Positions 12,868 through 23,900 of a stretch of 64,000 nucleotides of DNA are shown piece by piece. The notes under the pieces are model-generated. The model did no database searches. It was given only the letters and a program-made list of their open reading frames with translations, and was not told where the DNA came from. Each line of letters starts with the position of its first letter. Position 1 is the stretch's first letter. Origin of the DNA: Hyperoplus lanceolatus. Lineage: Eukaryota; Chordata; Actinopteri; Uranoscopiformes; Ammodytidae. Both the position numbers and the translations under genes were made by a program. Where the stretch lies: positions 31,081,001 to 31,145,000 of the forward strand of contig CM049404.1 of the NCBI GenBank assembly GCA_026929865.2, in the 5' to 3' direction.

Positions 12868-14194
12868 GAAATTGTGATCTTACCACAATTCAGGCGTGCC
12901 ACATGTCCCTCACATGTCACACTTTGAACTGTCAAATCAAGGATGGAGAGAAATAATAATAACATTAAATATTAATATTAAATTATAATAATTAAAAGGT
13001 AAAAACATCTTTAGGTTTTCTTTATTAGGAGTTTGATACATTAACTCAGTTAATCAGTGTGGATGTGGTTTGATAAGATTAAATAAACAATGAACAAAAC
13101 AAACATACAATAGACTGTCACACTATATGAAATGTATTAATAGCTCAGAATGGGATTCTTCTGTGTAATTATCTTAGATCAAAATTACTTATTTTTTATA
13201 AGACAAAACACACCTTGATCATACACATTAACACTAACTCACTCATGTTCAAAATAGTATTTTGATTAAAAGGTATTCGGCTGAATAATATTCATTGCAC
13301 AAAAAAACTCAAACAGAAAAGGAGACAGGTTGTGAAATAGAAACATTGGTCTTATTAGAAGGTTTTTTTCCCCTTTTCAAATAAGAAGTTCAAACGCATA
13401 CTTCTACTAACTAAGTTCCCTTCGTGTTAGTACATTCAGAGAGTACGTCCATCACTGTAGACATTACAAGTAAAACCATCCTGTTCTGAAGGCAGCTACA
13501 AAAATATATATTTATGAAGATTAAAGATATGGATAAATACTGTATACCATTTATTTGCCCATCTGGGCTGTTTATATAATTGCAAATTGGGTCAAGCAAG
13601 CTTTGTTTAAATGCACTTCAGTTGCAAATAATACAATCTCTAGATTAATGTGAATAGTTTTGACTAAATTATTTGTGAACATTTCAGATGATGCATTATA
13701 AATCAGCATTATCATATCTCACACACAGATATTTACCTGCTGTCAAAAACACACACACTGCTGCAAGCACTGCAAGACAAACATCCCAGTTAGATATTTA
13801 TCAACAAAAAACAGAACATTCAAGGGGGTATACTACAAATCAAAACTAAATTAAATTAATTGCCAAATATCTGTAACTTTAAATTAATCCGAAGTGTAAA
13901 GTTATCTGTCCTATCAAAGCAGAGCAATTGAAATACACTTTATTAGAAATACAGTATATCATACATTATATAATTTTAAGAGTCATAAAATAAACTATTA
14001 TTATAGTATAGAGTTATAGTATATTAACTTAAAATTAAGTTTACATTCCACTTGTTAGAGTTTGAATGACAACTTCTACATTTTACACTAGTTAAAAATC
14101 CACTTCTACAAATTCCTAGATGTATAAAGCCTTACTCTATTTAAGAAGTAGTTGTGTACTCACACAGTGCGGAGCTGAGTCTGGGCCAGAGCAT
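7324..14194 (-). CDS. L-rhamnose-binding lectin with three SUEL domains
   Basis: Eleven coding exons in transcription order: 14164-14194, 13737-13769, 12884-12928, 11035-11167, 10844-10947, 10615-10659, 9468-9600, 9281-9384, 9043-9087, 7516-7648, 7324-7429 (912 bases, 303 residues, no stop). A signal peptide of about 21 residues ([21 protein letters not shown]) is followed by three SUEL domains at about 22-115, 116-209 and 210-303. Each is coded by three exons of 45, 133 and about 104 bases and carries eight cysteines, a YGR motif ([11 protein letters not shown]) and DPCxGTYKYL. Three-domain RBLs are known in salmonids. They are secreted calcium-independent lectins for rhamnose or galactose used in innate defence and in eggs. 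Function is inferred from family. Introns carry a Tc1-like element in domains 2 and 3 and another inverted-repeat element in domain 1. All splice sites are GT-AG. Confidence 0.88.
7750..7796. repeat. (TG)n microsatellite
   Basis: Pure TG run abutting the left end of a Tc1-like element. Matching CA runs flank the right end at about 8962-9005, so this position seems to expand readily. Confidence 0.9.
7797..8966. mobile_element. Degenerate Tc1-like element, copy in RBL domain 3 intron
   Basis: Inverted ends: CTCACCGGCCACTTTATTAG on the left and CTAATAAAGTGGCCGG on the right, the ends of a fish Tc1-like family. Remnants of transposase coding (similar to [20 protein letters not shown]) read on the minus strand within 7941-8222. 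The element is strongly decayed, and an internal (CA)n plus a partial repeat of the 3' region at 8810-8960 show rearrangement. It sits at the same place in the lectin intron as the copy at 9735-10569, but its interior is in the opposite orientation. Confidence 0.75.
9735..10569 (+). mobile_element. Degenerate Tc1-like element, copy in RBL domain 2 intron
   Basis: The same terminal repeats as the element at 7797-8966 bracket about 830 bases. A decayed transposase reads on the plus strand around 10056-10400 (contains [20 protein letters not shown] and [10 protein letters not shown], the region of the first catalytic Asp). The C-terminal catalytic part is absent, so it cannot be autonomous. Target position matches that in the domain 3 intron. 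Confidence 0.8.
11287..12726. mobile_element. Non-coding inverted-repeat DNA element, 1.44 kb, family uncertain
   Basis: Ends are TGGCCCTCATTTATCAAT and its inverse ATTGATAAATGAGGGCCA. Subterminal motifs (TTTCCACGCAAA, ATTTATCAATA) recur in both halves. No clear target duplication is seen (flanks ACACAG and ATGTGA) and no transposase is recognised. It lies in the first domain's intron of the three-domain RBL gene. Most likely a non-autonomous DNA transposon. Confidence 0.7.
12729..12862. repeat. (TA/TATC)n microsatellite
   Basis: Alternating TATATC and TA units between the right end of the inverted-repeat element and the lectin exon at 12884-12928. Any open frame through it is a repeat artefact. 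Confidence 0.9.
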
Positions 14195-14259
14195 GGTGGT
14201 TGAACTTCTGCTGGTAGGTGAACGGAGAGACTGATGGTGTTGGGATCTGTCGCGCCGCA

Positions 14260-14267
14260 TATTTATA
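14260..14267 (-). promoter_or_regulatory. TATA box of the three-domain RBL gene
   Basis: TATAAATA on the minus strand, about 66 bases upstream of the ATG at 14194. The surrounding 150 bases are nearly the same as the promoter of the left-edge paralogue (about 420-600), so both genes probably share expression control. Confidence 0.65.
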
Positions 14268-14344
14268 CATTTCTGATGTGACACAAAGTCATGATGACAC
14301 ACTTGGACAAATCCTGATATTCCTGTTCTAGTTCATGAAGCCGT

Positions 14345-15410
14345 GGTTTTTTGGTTTTATGTTCAGAACACATTAGCCCTTTGCCTATGTCCTAGACATA
14401 GTGTGAATTAATAATTGGCTTGAATGCTGAAATAATTAATTGCGTTTTTTGAAAAACCTGGAAATTTGTGTGAAAGAAGAACCTTTAGTCATCCTGTTGA
14501 ATTGTTTTGGCTCTTAAAATTGCTTCTCCTAAGCCTTAGCTTCAAAAATGCAGGGGAAAACTGATAAAACACAGCAGGAAGTGCAAAAAACATGACCTCA
14601 GTATACCGTAACATACCGTAGTGAGCGCAAGTTTTAGATTGTCGCCATAGCTTCCATGGAAAGAAAGCTGTTTCCTTCAGTAAAAAAAAAGACAGGTATT
14701 ACGGTAATGGGTGATGTCCTTAGTGTTTTACCTAGTGCTGATTGGTTGATTTCATTTCACAAACATTGATAGCAAAGCAGATTCAACCAATAGCGCAAAG
14801 AGTCAAGCACGATGGGCTGGCTGGGGGATGTGTTGCAAGGCTCGCTTCACGTGTTGTTTTCTAAGGATGTAAGGGACGGATAGTAACGCAAGAACATACT
14901 TTGTTTGAGAGCATGTTTTTATTTTATTTCTCAGACGTATTTTCGCAGAGATATTCATAAAAATATGCACACATATGCAAGCTAGGACTCCAGAGGGTTT
15001 TAATATCTCACTCTCACTCCTCTGTTTACAGGAAGCACACAGACCTGGCAAATCTGCTTAAACTTTACACCTCAGAAACAAAATTAGAAATTTAAATGAA
15101 AATCTTTTCAGAGCGTAACAAGTTAGTATGACAATTAAGTAGGTTCATGAAATTGCTAAAAACACGTTCCTATTGTACCTCTCCAGTGCACCAACAGTCG
15201 CGTGACAACAAAGACACAACATCTGACAGCTGGGAAACAGCAAATGAACTGACAGTAAATGTCAAGGATGAGGAAGTTTTACAAACCACAAGACCAATTT
15301 CATCCATAAGAACATTCCACAGAGACAGTATGATTGACAGGACACACCTACAGAGACAATGACACTATTACTGGAAGAGTTTAATTAAGAACACTTCCTC
15401 ATGTTTTAGG
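14345..15410. other. Intergenic between divergent lectin groups; carries a copy of the segmental unit
   Basis: 14345-15040 has no recognised gene. 15040-15410 is a copy of the segmental unit also seen at 2615-3060 (shared GACAACAAAGACACAACATC and GATTGACAGGACA blocks), cut at 15412 by a Tc1-like element and resuming at 16994. Confidence 0.5.
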
Positions 15411-15412
15411 TA

Positions 15413-16993
15413 CAGTGGAGGAAATAAGTATTTGATCCCCCCACTGAATTTGTAAGTTTGCCCACTTACAATTAAATGAGCGGTCTATAATTTTAATGAT
15501 AGGTTTATTTTAACAGTGCAAGACAGAATATCAAAAAGAAAATCCAGAAAATCACGCTAAATAAAATATATTAATTTTTTTCCATTTCATTGAGGGAAAT
15601 AAGTATTTGATCCCCTATCAAAGCATCGCTTAGTACTTGGTGGAGAAACCCTTGTTGGCAAGTACAGAGGTCAGACGTTTCTTGTAGTTAATGACCAGGT
15701 TTGCACACATCTCAGGAGGAATTTTGGACCACTCCTCTTTGCAGATCCTCTCCAAATCTTTGAGGTTTTGAGGCTGTCGCTTGGCAACTCGAAGCTTCAG
15801 TTCCCTCCACAGATTTCCGATGGGATTAAGGTCTGGAGACTGGCTAGGCCACTCCATGACCTTAATGTGCTTCATCTTGAGCCACTTTGTTGCCTTTGCT
15901 GTATGTTTTGGGTCATTGTCATGCTGGAAGACCCATCCACGACCCATGTTTAGTGACTGAGGGAAGGAGGTTGTCAGCCAGGATTTCACGGTACATGGCC
16001 CCATCCATCTTTCCCTCGATGCGGTGAAGTCGACCTGTCCCCTTAGAAGAGAAACACCCCCAAAGCATAATGCTTCAACCTCCATGCTTGACGGTGGGGA
16101 TGGTGCTCTTGGGGTTATACTCAGCATTCCTCTTCCTCCAAACACAGTGTGTTGAATTAATACCAAATAGCTCAATCTTTGTTTCATCTGACCACATCAC
16201 CTTCTCCCAAGCATTCTCTGAGTCGTTAAGGTGTTCATTGGCAAACTTCAGACGGGCCTGGACATGTGCCTTCTTGAGCAGGGGGACCTTACGGGCGCTG
16301 CAGGATTTTAAGCCATTACGGCGCAGTGTGTTACCTATTGTTTTCTTGGTGACTGTGGTCCCAGCTGCCTTGGGATCATTAACAAGCTCCTGCCTTGTAG
16401 TTCTGGGCTGAACGTTCTCATTATCATTGAGACCCCACGAGGTGAGATCTCGCCTGGAGCCCCAGACCGAGGGAGATTGATGGTCATTTTGTGCTACTTC
16501 CATTTTCTAATAATCGCACCAACAGTTGTCTCCTTCTCACCCAGCTTCTCGCCAATGGTCTTGTAGCCCATTCCGGCCTTGTGCAGGTCTACAATCGTGT
16601 CCCTGATGTCCTTAGACAGCTCTTTGGTCTTGCCCATGATTGAGAGGTTGTAGTCTGATTTATTCTGTGGACAGGTGTCTTTTATAGAGTTAACGACAGG
16701 TGTCTTTTATAGAGGTAACAAGTTGAGATCAGGAGAACTTTCTTAAAGTGAAAGGACTGTTCTGTGGGAGCCAGCATCCTTTATTGTTGGTAGGGGATCA
16801 AATACTTATTTCCCTCAATGAAATGCAAAATAATTTATATTTTTTTTTTTTGTGATTTTCTGGATTTTCTTTTTGATATTCTGTCTATCACTGTTCAAAT
16901 AAACCTACCATTAAAGTTATAGAACGCTCATTTCATTGTAGGTGGGCAAACTTACAAAATCAATGGGGGATCAAATACTTATTTCCTCCACTG
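15413..16993 (-). mobile_element. Tc1-like transposon with decayed transposase
   Basis: Long inverted ends beginning CAGTGGAGGAAATAAGTATT, with TA target duplications at 15411-15412 and 16994-16995. It is 1581 bases, near full length for Tc1. The transposase reads on the minus strand in two overlapping frames: 16503-16075 (contains TTVTKKTIGNTLRR and [11 protein letters not shown] with the first catalytic Asp) and 16187-15630 (contains [18 protein letters not shown] with the second Asp, and [10 protein letters not shown]). At least one frameshift separates them. In the last motif Gly replaces the catalytic Glu of the usual NPIENLW, so the enzyme is inactive on two counts. Confidence 0.92.
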
Positions 16994-17116
16994 TATGTAA
17001 TGTAGGTTGACCCACTTTCAACAACACTGCTAAATAATCCAAGACTGTTTCTTTGATTATGTAATTTGTGATCTCATAATACTATATACAGCACCATGTG
17101 TGTTGAACTGAGTGTA

Positions 17117-18786
17117 CAGGGGTTGACACTAAGGTTTCAAATGCACTTGCCCATAGGGCAAGTACAGGTAATGTTTTACTTGCCCGAATGTTGTGTTCAC
17201 TTGCCAAAAAAAAACTGTTAAACAATGATATATACAGTATAGGCTAATTGAATTATACATTTTAGCGATCTCTTATCTCTTAAATGCAAACACTACTTAC
17301 TAGTCTCATCTCATGACCACATAAAACGAACAACAATTCATATAAGCCTAGATATCATGACATCACAGTACACCAGCGCTTGGTCCTGCTGCAGCATCGT
17401 GAAAGGGCCTCTTTTTGCCATGCACCTTGCCCAGGGGCTCAGAAAACTCAGTCTAGCTCAGAGTCAAGCTGAATGTTAGCTTCCACAGAAAAATGTTACT
17501 TATTTAAAACGGTCACATTGTGCCAAAAAGTGATCGTGTGCCATAAAATTATTAAAGTCCACCATGTTAAAGCTATTGCCCAGTTATACTGTAAGTAAGG
17601 AGGGGGATCATTAATTTCTATTCATATTGATACCATTATAAAGACTCCACAATCCAAATCTTTATCGACACCTTTCTATTATTTTGTTTAAAGAGAAATG
17701 GTATTATTGCTTTAATTGCTTATAAGATGAGCAGAGCTCTGGATAGGACTTTAAGCGGGTCATAATTCCATATTCAGGCCTACTATTTAGTTTATATTGC
17801 TGGGAAAACAAGTTTTTTACCCAAACTGGAGGCTATTATTCAAGCTTCTCTCGAAAAACTCAAATTTCTTATTTTCTTGATGTTACATTTGAACACATCA
17901 TGATGTCATTTTATTGACCTTTGCCTAATAATCATTTTACTGAGCCGACCTGAACACATCACATTTGAACCGTTTGCGATTTTCTTTAGCTAACTAGGTC
18001 TTATCCTGCAGATTTTAATATGGATTTAAAAACTATCCGATTTTTTAACTGCGGGACTTGTCACTAGCTACAGTCTCTCGTTTGTTGATCACCGCTACAT
18101 TGAATGAATCATGAGACGGTGCGGAGCCCGTCTGCAGCGGCAGCGGCTCAGCAGACAAGAGTTTTTTTTTTTTTTGGAGACGGAGCGGGTGGAAGGAGTT
18201 TCTTCAAGACAGTCGAAGGTAGAACACTTTTACAGTCCATGATGCGGTCCAGTGATGGAATAATACGCTGAAGTAGGCCTAATTAGATGAAGATGACCCG
18301 ACTCGATATTTAAAATTACATAATGTGCCCTACTGGACTCCATAGTGGTATCGATAAGCTCAAACGTTATTGATTTCTGGGTTTTGAATATAGCGGAACC
18401 AGGTCCGTAGGATAGAGCCGGCTTTCGGAACGTAGACAGCGAAACTGTGCGCACACAGGCTGTGTGTGTGTGTGTGTGTGTGTGTGTAGTGTGTGTGTGA
18501 GAGAGAGAGAGAGAGATAGAGAGATCGAGTGCGAAAGAGCGACCGTGATGCTGCTGGCTGCCGCGCGCAGCTGCTCAATTGTGAATATAGCCGATCTATT
18601 TTTTGTGTGAGTTAGCGGGAAAAAAATGTTTTGCAGACTGTAAAACACATGAATAAATAGCCCAGACTACAGACAAACCCTCTAAAATCCACTTGCCCGT
18701 CCGGGCAACCAAGAAGCAATCTCAACTTGCCCAAACATTATTTTCAGTTGCCCCGGGCAAGCGGGCACCGTTAGTGTCAACCACTG
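17117..18786. mobile_element. hAT-like element, 5-base target duplication, empty site known
   Basis: Ends CAGGGGTTGACACTAA and TTAGTGTCAACCACTG, flanked by GTGTA at 17112-17116 and 18787-18791. The uninterrupted site is present at about 27537 (CTGAGTGTAGTGTATG), which proves the borders. It carries subterminal repeats of ACTTGCCC/GGGCAAGT near both ends and no recognised transposase, so it is probably non-autonomous. A (TG)n/(GA)n microsatellite lies at 18463-18522. Confidence 0.85.
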
Positions 18787-20740
18787 GTGTAGTATATGTG
18801 TTATAGACTTTATTTGGAATTCACAGCTCCATCAGATCAGATAACATTAACAAGCAGAAGAATATACCTACTTTTACAACAGTTTACAGTATATTACTTT
18901 ATAGAAGAGATTAATATGTATGAGAATAAAAGAGAAATTAAAATGGTTTTACCTTCTTAATATCTCCCTGTTTAAAGGAGGCACACAAACCTGGCAAATC
19001 TGCTTAAACCTTACACCTCAGAAACAAAATTAGAAATTTAAATGACAATCATTGCAGAGCGTTAAACAGCAAGTATAACAATTAACTAGGGTCCTAACAT
19101 TGACAGAAAGACGTTCCAATTGTCCAAAACCAAAAACATCATCTATACTCTGGAAGTGCACCAACCATAAAAAAGTAATTATGTCATCCTCACAGTCGCC
19201 TGTCAATAGAGACCCAACCTCCACAAGTGGAATAACAGCAAATGAACAAGGATGAGGAAGTTTTTTAATGGGACAATGGCACCATTATTGGTAGACAAGA
19301 TCATCCTTAAGATAATTCCAGAGACAGTATGGTTCACAGGACAAACATACAGGGACAATGGCTCCATTATTGGTACTTAAAACACTTCCTCATGTGAAAT
19401 GTAGGTTTCAACAATACTGTTAAATAAGCCACCACATGGCATCACTGAGGTGCCGATTTTTAATTCCCAACTGACACTATCACAGCCTCACAGGACAATT
19501 GTTCTTGTTTATTTGTTAAGCTCAATCGAAAGAATATGCAAGAATAAGTACATCAACTTATTTGATTATTCTTTTTTTTTGTCATGTACTGTGAACCTAT
19601 ACATCTTTTTAAATGTTATAGATGTTTTCAGTGTGATGGAAAATGCATGATCCTAATAACAGATCTGATACGTCTCATATTTTTCACTTACGTAAACAGG
19701 AAGAGGATGTGAAGGTACATTACTGTAAACAGAAATATACGAAAACAATTCCGTGCTGGTACTTCCTACACGCTTCATGTTTTTGCAATCAAGGTAAATA
19801 TCAGGAATAGAAACACTACACAATCAGCTCTCTAAACCTAGTAAAACAAACTAACTGACTTTTTCAACACATGGCTTGAATTTCTATTTGTATTTATTAG
19901 TTTAGTTGTCAGAAACCATGCAGAAGAAGAACATTGTTCTCACAGAGAAAATATGCTTTGAATCAGAGTGTAGAAACTTGTTTAAAAAAGGGTTAAGGGC
20001 CCTCTGTCCTGCACCTACTATTGTCTCATCCCATTAGCCCGCAAAAATCGTAAACTTCGAATTACCATCTTAACTCGTAGCTTTTCAAGTTCATACATCA
20101 CCTGTGCCTCCTTTTAGCTTTAAAAATTGTCTAGAACCTCCATTTTTAATGTTTTCAAAACCAACTGCCAGCACATGCTAAAAAAGAGAAACCTGCCACT
20201 TGATATTTCATATCGACACAACTACAAAGTTATGGAGTGACAAACGATTCAAACACTGAAGGAAACAGCTAAAAATACAGAGGGAGGCCCTCGTACCTGA
20301 CCCATTTCTATCCAGTTACACCTGACACATCAGTCATGCAATACTCTCTTCTTATAACAGTTCACTCCATAAGTCACTTCTAAAAATAAGTGACCTACAC
20401 ATTACTGAAATAAATAAGTATAAAATGTACAAAATAAAATATCACATAGAGCTTTAGTCAATGTGCAGAACTGACAGAATATCTAGTATTTGCTGACATC
20501 GAACATGGAGGAAACAAACCTTTATCTGATGGTGTTCCCACGATATGATAGCAGGATGTGTTTTTTTATTTCTCTCTCTTTCCGTGAGCTGGATATATCT
20601 TTCACCCCATCTTCTCATTGACACGTTCTTTCACATGAGGGGGGGGGGGGGTGGGGGTGGGGGGTAGTCCTTCAGGTAATATGCCTGGCCCTACCCAACT
20701 GGGTTTAAGATCCGCCTGGCTCTGCGTGATACTACTAAAG

Positions 20741-20820
20741 TATATAAAGACACATTTCCCTTCCCTAAGACATACAGCTGTTCCCTCAACCTCTCTGCAT
20801 CGGACATCACAGCAGCAAAG
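20741..20820 (+). promoter_or_regulatory. C-type lectin TATA box and 5' UTR exon
   Basis: TATATAAAG at 20741-20749, then a 5' UTR exon ending at 20820 with donor GTAACA. The coding start follows 109 bases later, directly after an acceptor (TTTCAACAG, ATG at 20930). An untranslated first exon followed by a leader exon is conserved in the duplicate at 30009-30088. Confidence 0.7.
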
Positions 20821-20929
20821 GTAACATTGAATAGGTTAACTACTTTCAGATTTCACTTCAAATTCTATTTTGGCATGGAGTGGCTTTAGTAAAAATACGA
20901 CCAACAATTACAAGACTTTTTTTCAACAG

Positions 20930-23900
20930 ATGACATCAGCGTTCCACTTTGCATTCTTCCTCTGTTTGACCAGTGGACTGTTGATTTCAGGAAATGTAAG
21001 TGTATTTTTTCTTTTAATTAACTAAAATAAAACAATGGATGCCGAAACAAAAAAATCCTTAACAATTTTGTATGTGTTTATATTCACAGAGGTCCAGCGA
21101 GATCATTGACACCCCTTCAGGTTAGTAGGCAAACCATGTGCAATTACAGCTTTCTTAGGTAACACTTTACAATAAGGGTACATTAATTAACTGTGAGTTA
21201 ATTCTTAGTTAAAGGTGCTTTGTGCTTCAGGCCCTTGCCTCTTTAATGATAAATTATATTTGGAATGGTAAACACCCTCGGTTACGGAAAGCTTTTCTTC
21301 AAAGACCCAAACAAACAGGTGGAATGGCCCTCCCTAATTTCCAATACTATTACTGGGCTGCTAATATCCGTTCTTTAGTGTATTGGGTGCATTTTCACCT
21401 TGACGACTCAGCCCCAGTCTGGGTAACAATGGAGTCCAGCGCTATTAGCCCATTGTCTCTATCTGCCCTCTTAAGCGCCGCACTTCCACTCTCTTCGGCT
21501 ATCCCCAACAGTAGTCCCGTGATTAAGCACTCCCTTCGAATCTGGACCCAATTTAGGAAGAATTTTGGAATGCAGAATTTTTCACTTTTCAGCCCAATTG
21601 CAGCTAATCATTTGTTTACTCCCTCGACGGTGGATGGTGCATTCAAGATCTGGCATAAAAAAGGCTTAAAATGCATCGGTGATTTATTTATTAATGATCT
21701 ATTTGCTAGTTTTTCTCAATTGACAAAACACTTTGGTATCGAAAAGACAAATTTTTCCCGATTTCTGCACATCAGGCATTTTACGCAGAAGTTAATTCCC
21801 CAATTCCCTTATAAACCGCCAGCCAATCATGTCGATTTGTTTCTTTCTGTAAACCCCACATTAAAAGGCTCAATTTCTGTGTTTTTCAACCTTATTTCGA
21901 AGTTGCATAGCCCCTCATTAGCAGCTATAAGAACCCTGTGGGAGCAGGACCTAGGTTCTGCCTTCACAGATCACATGTGGGATTCAGTCCTGGATCGGAT
22001 ACACTCTACCTCCATGTGCGCCCGACATGCTCTTGTGCAATTTAAAGTAGTACATCGTATCCACATATCTAAAACTAAATTAGATCGTATGTTCCCCGAT
22101 GTAGACCCGACCTGTGATAGCTGTAAGAGGGCACCGGCATCACTCTTTCACATGTACTGGTTGTGTCCCACCTTGACTGAGTTCTGGACATCAGTTTTTC
22201 AAACAATTTCTGAAGTACTTCAGCATCAAATTGAGCCGAACCCTTTCACTGAAATTTTTGGCATCGCTCCCAATTCAGGCTTGCCTAAAGTGAAGCTAAA
22301 GGTACTGGCCTTCACCTCTTTACTTGCTCGTAGGGCTATCTTACTTAAATGGAAAGATCCTGCTCCTCCTTCCCACTCACATTGGATTAGAGACATTATG
22401 TCATGTATGAATCTGGAGAAAATTTGTTGCACTACCCAGGGATCTGAGACTAAATTTCATAAAATATGGCGCCCCTTCCTAAACTATTTTAAGAAACCGA
22501 CCACAATAATTGAAGAGTAGCTACCCCCTCCCCTCTTTTATTTGATTAAATTTTATTTCTTTGTGTTTTTTGTTTCATATTGGTTGTTTGTTTTGTTTCT
22601 TGAAGTGCGTGTTTCGTTTCTGCCATTTTTTGCATTATGTATTGTTTGGGATTGTTTGTGGTTGGGTGTGGTGGTGGGATGTGGGTGGGGTGTGTTCTGG
22701 GGAGAAAAAGGGGGAAAAGTTTATAACCCTTGTGCTACAGTTGCTTGCAACTATGTAATTTAATAATAAAAAAACCTTTGAAAAAAAAATTAAAATAAAA
22801 AAAAGGTGCTTTGTGCTTGTTAATTCTAGCACCCCCTTTGGACAAAAGCGGTTGTGTTTTTACTACGCCAGCTGTAGTTCCTCAGGGAGCGTACCCATGA
22901 CAAAGGCCTCAGGAAAAACTAAACAAAAATAGCATTCTTTGCACTGATGGTCTCATTTCCCGTTACAAGTCATTTATGATCGTCAGAGGAAAAATTACTG
23001 TTATTGATATATTTAAGTTCCTCGTAACACCTTTAATGCTCAAAAAGCATTAAGTAAGCATTAACTATCCTTTTATAACTTATTAATTAATGCTTGATTA
23101 GCATTGACTAACCCTTAAAGGTGCAGTGTGTAATATGACATCATCAAGAAAGTTCTACAAAGTTCTAGAATGCAACACTCCCTGGGTAACCCCAACCCTG
23201 TTGGCCTTCAAGGACAAGAACAATTCTAAATTTTAAACAATGCACCTGATGACATTCCAACTATGACACTTTCAAGATGGCGGCACTAGGCCTTGGTCCA
23301 AAATATGCAGAAATATGGACATATATGAGACCCTTTCTAAGGGAATAAAAAATTATAAAAAAAAAATGTTTCAGCTATTATGCACTAAATTAATTATAAT
23401 TACTTTCTAAAAAATCTGCTAGGAAATAAAACCCAAAATTCTACACACTGCAGGTTTAACTAACAGTTAATGTACCCCTAATTTAAAGTGTTGCCTTTTT
23501 TATTTAGTTGGTTACTGGTCATCTATTCTTTGCATTAACATTGTTGTTTTTTATGGTTGGTTAGCATGCTGTCCTTCTGGTTGGAGTCAGCATGGATCTC
23601 GCTGTTTCATTGTTCAAACCAGTTCCAAGACCATGGATGCTGCAGAGGTACGTAGTGTATCACTTTCTACTGTATAGGTCTGTCATGATCATCATGTGTT
23701 GAGCCTTTAAGAGCCTGTTGGCATTTTGCTCTCCCCCTTCATCTCATTCTCTCAGGGCTTGAATAATATTTTTTTTACTGTCTACCCTATCAGCTCACTT
23801 GCATTGATCTTGGTGGGAACCTGGCCTCAATCCACAATCAAGAGGAACACAATTTTGTTAGGAGTCTGGTTTTCCAAAGCATTAACTCACATCCACGCAC

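Larger units (their letters stand above)
17046..20820. repeat. Segmental duplication copy 1: upstream region of the C-type lectin gene
   Basis: 17046-17116 plus 18787-20820 is highly similar to 27465-30088, which lies upstream of the second C-type lectin leader. Copy 1 is interrupted by an hAT element (17117-18786) absent from copy 2. Copy 2 lacks about 500 bases present here (roughly 19770-20285) and carries a Harbinger-like element not found here. A G-run lies at 20640-20664. No separate gene is seen in this stretch. Confidence 0.85.

Noticed and set aside
12717-12956. Open frame of 79 codons
   Set aside because: Reads through a TA/TATC microsatellite; repetitive Ile/Tyr/Ser protein with no family.
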